Both the position numbers and the translations under genes were made by a program. From assembly GCF_008698145.1 (NCBI RefSeq), contig NZ_RZNZ01000017.1, forward strand, positions 1-64,000: a stretch of DNA of 64,000 nt, written 5' to 3'. The notes beneath the pieces are model-generated. The model made no database searches, was not told where the DNA came from, and saw only the letters and a program-made list of their open reading frames with translations. This DNA is from Bifidobacterium vespertilionis (GTDB lineage Bacteria > Actinomycetota > Actinomycetes > Actinomycetales > Bifidobacteriaceae). Numbering within the stretch: the stretch's first letter is position 1; every line of letters begins with the position of its first letter. This document shows positions 62,329-64,000 of this stretch, in pieces.

Positions 62329-64000
62329 ATGCCCACCACCGGCAACGCACACCCGTCCTGGCTTTCCGAAGCCGTGTTCTACGAGATCTACCCACAGTCC
62401 TTCGCCGATTCCAACGGCGACGGCATCGGCGACATCCCCGGCATCACGGCCAAACTCGACTACATCCGCGACCTCGGCTGCAACGCCCTGTGGATCAACC
62501 CCTGCTACGACTCCCCGTTCAAGGACGCCGGGTACGATGTGCGCGACTACACCAAGGTCGCCCCGCGCTACGGCACCAACGAGGATCTGATCTCCCTGTT
62601 CGACGCCGCGCACGATCGGAACATGCACGTGCTGCTCGACCTCGTCCCCGGCCACACCAGCGAGGAGCACGCCTGGTTCCAGGCCTCCGCCCGGCCCGAC
62701 CCCGCCGATCGCGTGGTGGACGCGGCCCCGGGTGCCACGACTCCGGACGGCACAGCTCCGGGCGACACGGCCGATCATGCCGGCGGGCGGGCCAACGTCT
62801 CGGAACTCTACATCTGGACCGACTGCTGGATCTCCGGCGGCGACGGACTGCCGTTCATCGGCGGCGAGACCGAGCGCGACGGCACCTACATCCTCAACTT
62901 CTTCAAATGCCAGCCAGCCCTGAACTACGGCTTCGCGCACCCCAGCCAGCCGTGGCAGAAGCCCGCGCTCGGCCCGGATGCCCTCGCCACCTGCGATGCG
63001 CTGCTGGACGTGATGCGCTTCTGGCTGTCCCGTGGCGCCGACGGCTTCCGCGTGGACATGGCCGACAGCCTGGTCAAGCATGACGAGGACGGCAAGCCCT
63101 ACACCATCCGCACATGGCAGCACATGTTCGCCCAAATCCGCCCGGAATTCCCCGAAGCCGCGTTCGTGTCCGAATGGGGGCGCCCGCACGAGTCGATGGA
63201 GGCCGGCTTCGACATGGACTTCTACCTCGACTGGCGATGGGACGGCAAGCCGAACGGATACAACCGCCTGCTGCGCAACACGGACACCCCGCTTGCGCAC
63301 GGCGGCGACCGCAGCTACTTCAACGCCGACTCCGGCGCGTCGATCACCCCATTCCTGAACGAATATCTGCCCCAGCTGCGCGACTGCGAGCGCGCCGGCG
63401 GCCGGTTCAGCCTGATCACCTGCAACCACGACACCCTGCGCACGGCCCAGCGGCTCACCGAGCGGGAGCTGAAGATCGCCTACGGCATGATCCTGACCAT
63501 GCCCGGATGCCCGTTCGTCTACTACGGCGACGAGATCGGCATGCGATACATTCCGCTGCCCACCTTCGAGGGCGGATACGTGCGCACGGGCAGCCGCACG
63601 CCCATGCAGTGGGGTGGCGACGATGCGGCGATCGAGTCGCGGTACCTGCCCATGGACGCGGCCCCCGGATCGCCCACGGTGGCCACGGAGGTTCTGCGCG
63701 ACGATTCGCTGTACCACTGGATCCGTCAGGTGCTGGCCATGCGCGCCGATCGCCCGGCGCTGCGGTCGGACGCCGCGTTCGATGTGGTCGCCGCGCCGGA
63801 GGAGGGACGGGCGTTCGCGTTCCTTCGCACGGCCGCCGAGAACGGCGACGAGCCAGTCGACGGCGAGACTCCGAGCGATCGCGTGCTGGTGGCGATGAAT
63901 CCGGGCCGTGGAACGGAGACGATCGATGTGCCGGCTCCGCGTGCCGCCGCGATGGCCAGCGGCGAACCGTTGCACATCGGCGTCGTCCATTCGGAACGCG
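62329..64000 (+). CDS. GH13 alpha-glucosidase/amylase-family enzyme, 3' end beyond window
   Basis: From ATG 62329 (after GAAAGGAACGCCC) the frame is open to the window end, 557 codons so far. It is a GH13 barrel: FYEIYPQSFADSNGDGIGDI near residue 20, DLVPGHTSEEH, nucleophile Asp243 (GFRVDMAD), acid/base Glu282 (FVSEWGRP) and Asp368 (CNHDTLR). An insert of about 35 residues (Pro/Asp/Ala-rich, about 125-160) separates strands 3 and 4. The group acts on maltose, isomaltose or trehalose-type substrates; with MalEFG and pullulanase, dextrin hydrolysis is the likely role. No signal peptide. It is divergent from malE. Confidence 0.88.
   Translation, partial: MPTTGNAHPSWLSEAVFYEIYPQSFADSNGDGIGDIPGITAKLDYIRDLGCNALWINPCYDSPFKDAGYDVRDYTKVAPRYGTNEDLISLFDAAHDRNMHVLLDLVPGHTSEEHAWFQASARPDPADRVVDAAPGATTPDGTAPGDTADHAGGRANVSELYIWTDCWISGGDGLPFIGGETERDGTYILNFFKCQPALNYGFAHPSQPWQKPALGPDALATCDALLDVMRFWLSRGADGFRVDMADSLVKHDEDGKPYTIRTWQHMFAQIRPEFPEAAFVSEWGRPHESMEAGFDMDFYLDWRWDGKPNGYNRLLRNTDTPLAHGGDRSYFNADSGASITPFLNEYLPQLRDCERAGGRFSLITCNHDTLRTAQRLTERELKIAYGMILTMPGCPFVYYGDEIGMRYIPLPTFEGGYVRTGSRTPMQWGGDDAAIESRYLPMDAAPGSPTVATEVLRDDSLYHWIRQVLAMRADRPALRSDAAFDVVAAPEEGRAFAFLRTAAENGDEPVDGETPSDRVLVAMNPGRGTETIDVPAPRAAAMASGEPLHIGVVHSER

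Overview
The window looks like a bifidobacterial chromosome. It is GC-rich, carries many small LacI-regulated sugar loci, and has a dnaK-grpE-dnaJ-hspR operon with a HAIR-type operator, a GH127 enzyme closely resembling B. longum HypBA1, an actinobacterial PMT mannosyltransferase and a zinc-finger-type MetG. No transposase, integrase, phage gene, rRNA or CRISPR array was seen. All functions are read from motifs; no database search was run.

Layout. 1-456: gene-free GTGTGAC repeat. 0.46-7.5 kb: MATE exporter, class II glutamine amidotransferase, Kup K+ transporter, TatD nuclease, YesL/DUF624. 7.6-26.1 kb: a plant-polysaccharide utilisation locus bounded by repeats. It holds a truncated GH28, GH115-like, GH42, an unassigned six-hairpin protein, GH43, a wrecked ABC exporter, an LplABC/YtcP-type importer (one permease frameshifted), two LacI regulators and a clan GH-A hydrolase, and ends in a YesL remnant. 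26.3-29.9 kb: heterodimeric ABC exporter. 30-31.5 kb: palindromic repeat array. 31.5-43.6 kb: metG, a cluster of DnaA boxes, an AbiEi-like protein, an LRV protein, rsmI, pmt, dedA, tRNA-Ala(CGC), a repeat field, 3-hydroxyacyl-CoA dehydrogenase, an orphan response regulator, a HAD phosphatase and a second MATE exporter. 43.9-48.7 kb: beta-L-arabinofuranosidase locus (GPH symporter, GH127, LacI). 48.8-53.1 kb: heat-shock operon. 53.5-64 kb: alpha-glucan locus (LacI, TraX-like protein, type I pullulanase, palindromic repeat array, malG-malF-malE, divergent GH13 that runs off the window).

How genes work together. In the 7.9-24.8 kb locus, a lipoprotein and two permeases would import oligosaccharides. 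GH43, GH42, GH115-like, GH-A and six-hairpin enzymes would strip galactose, glucuronic acid and other side groups, so a rhamnogalacturonan I or type II arabinogalactan target is the best guess. YesL next to TatD fits this, because YesL-family genes accompany such importers in Firmicutes. The arabinose and alpha-glucan loci follow the same plan: SBP or symporter, cytoplasmic hydrolase and a local LacI repressor with palindromic operators.

The most unusual content is non-coding: two arrays of about 54-bp palindromes sharing one core, chains of perfect mini-hairpins at transporter-gene ends, several genes whose last codons are duplicated or inverted just downstream, four DnaA boxes beside metG, and direct repeats that appear to bound the polysaccharide island.
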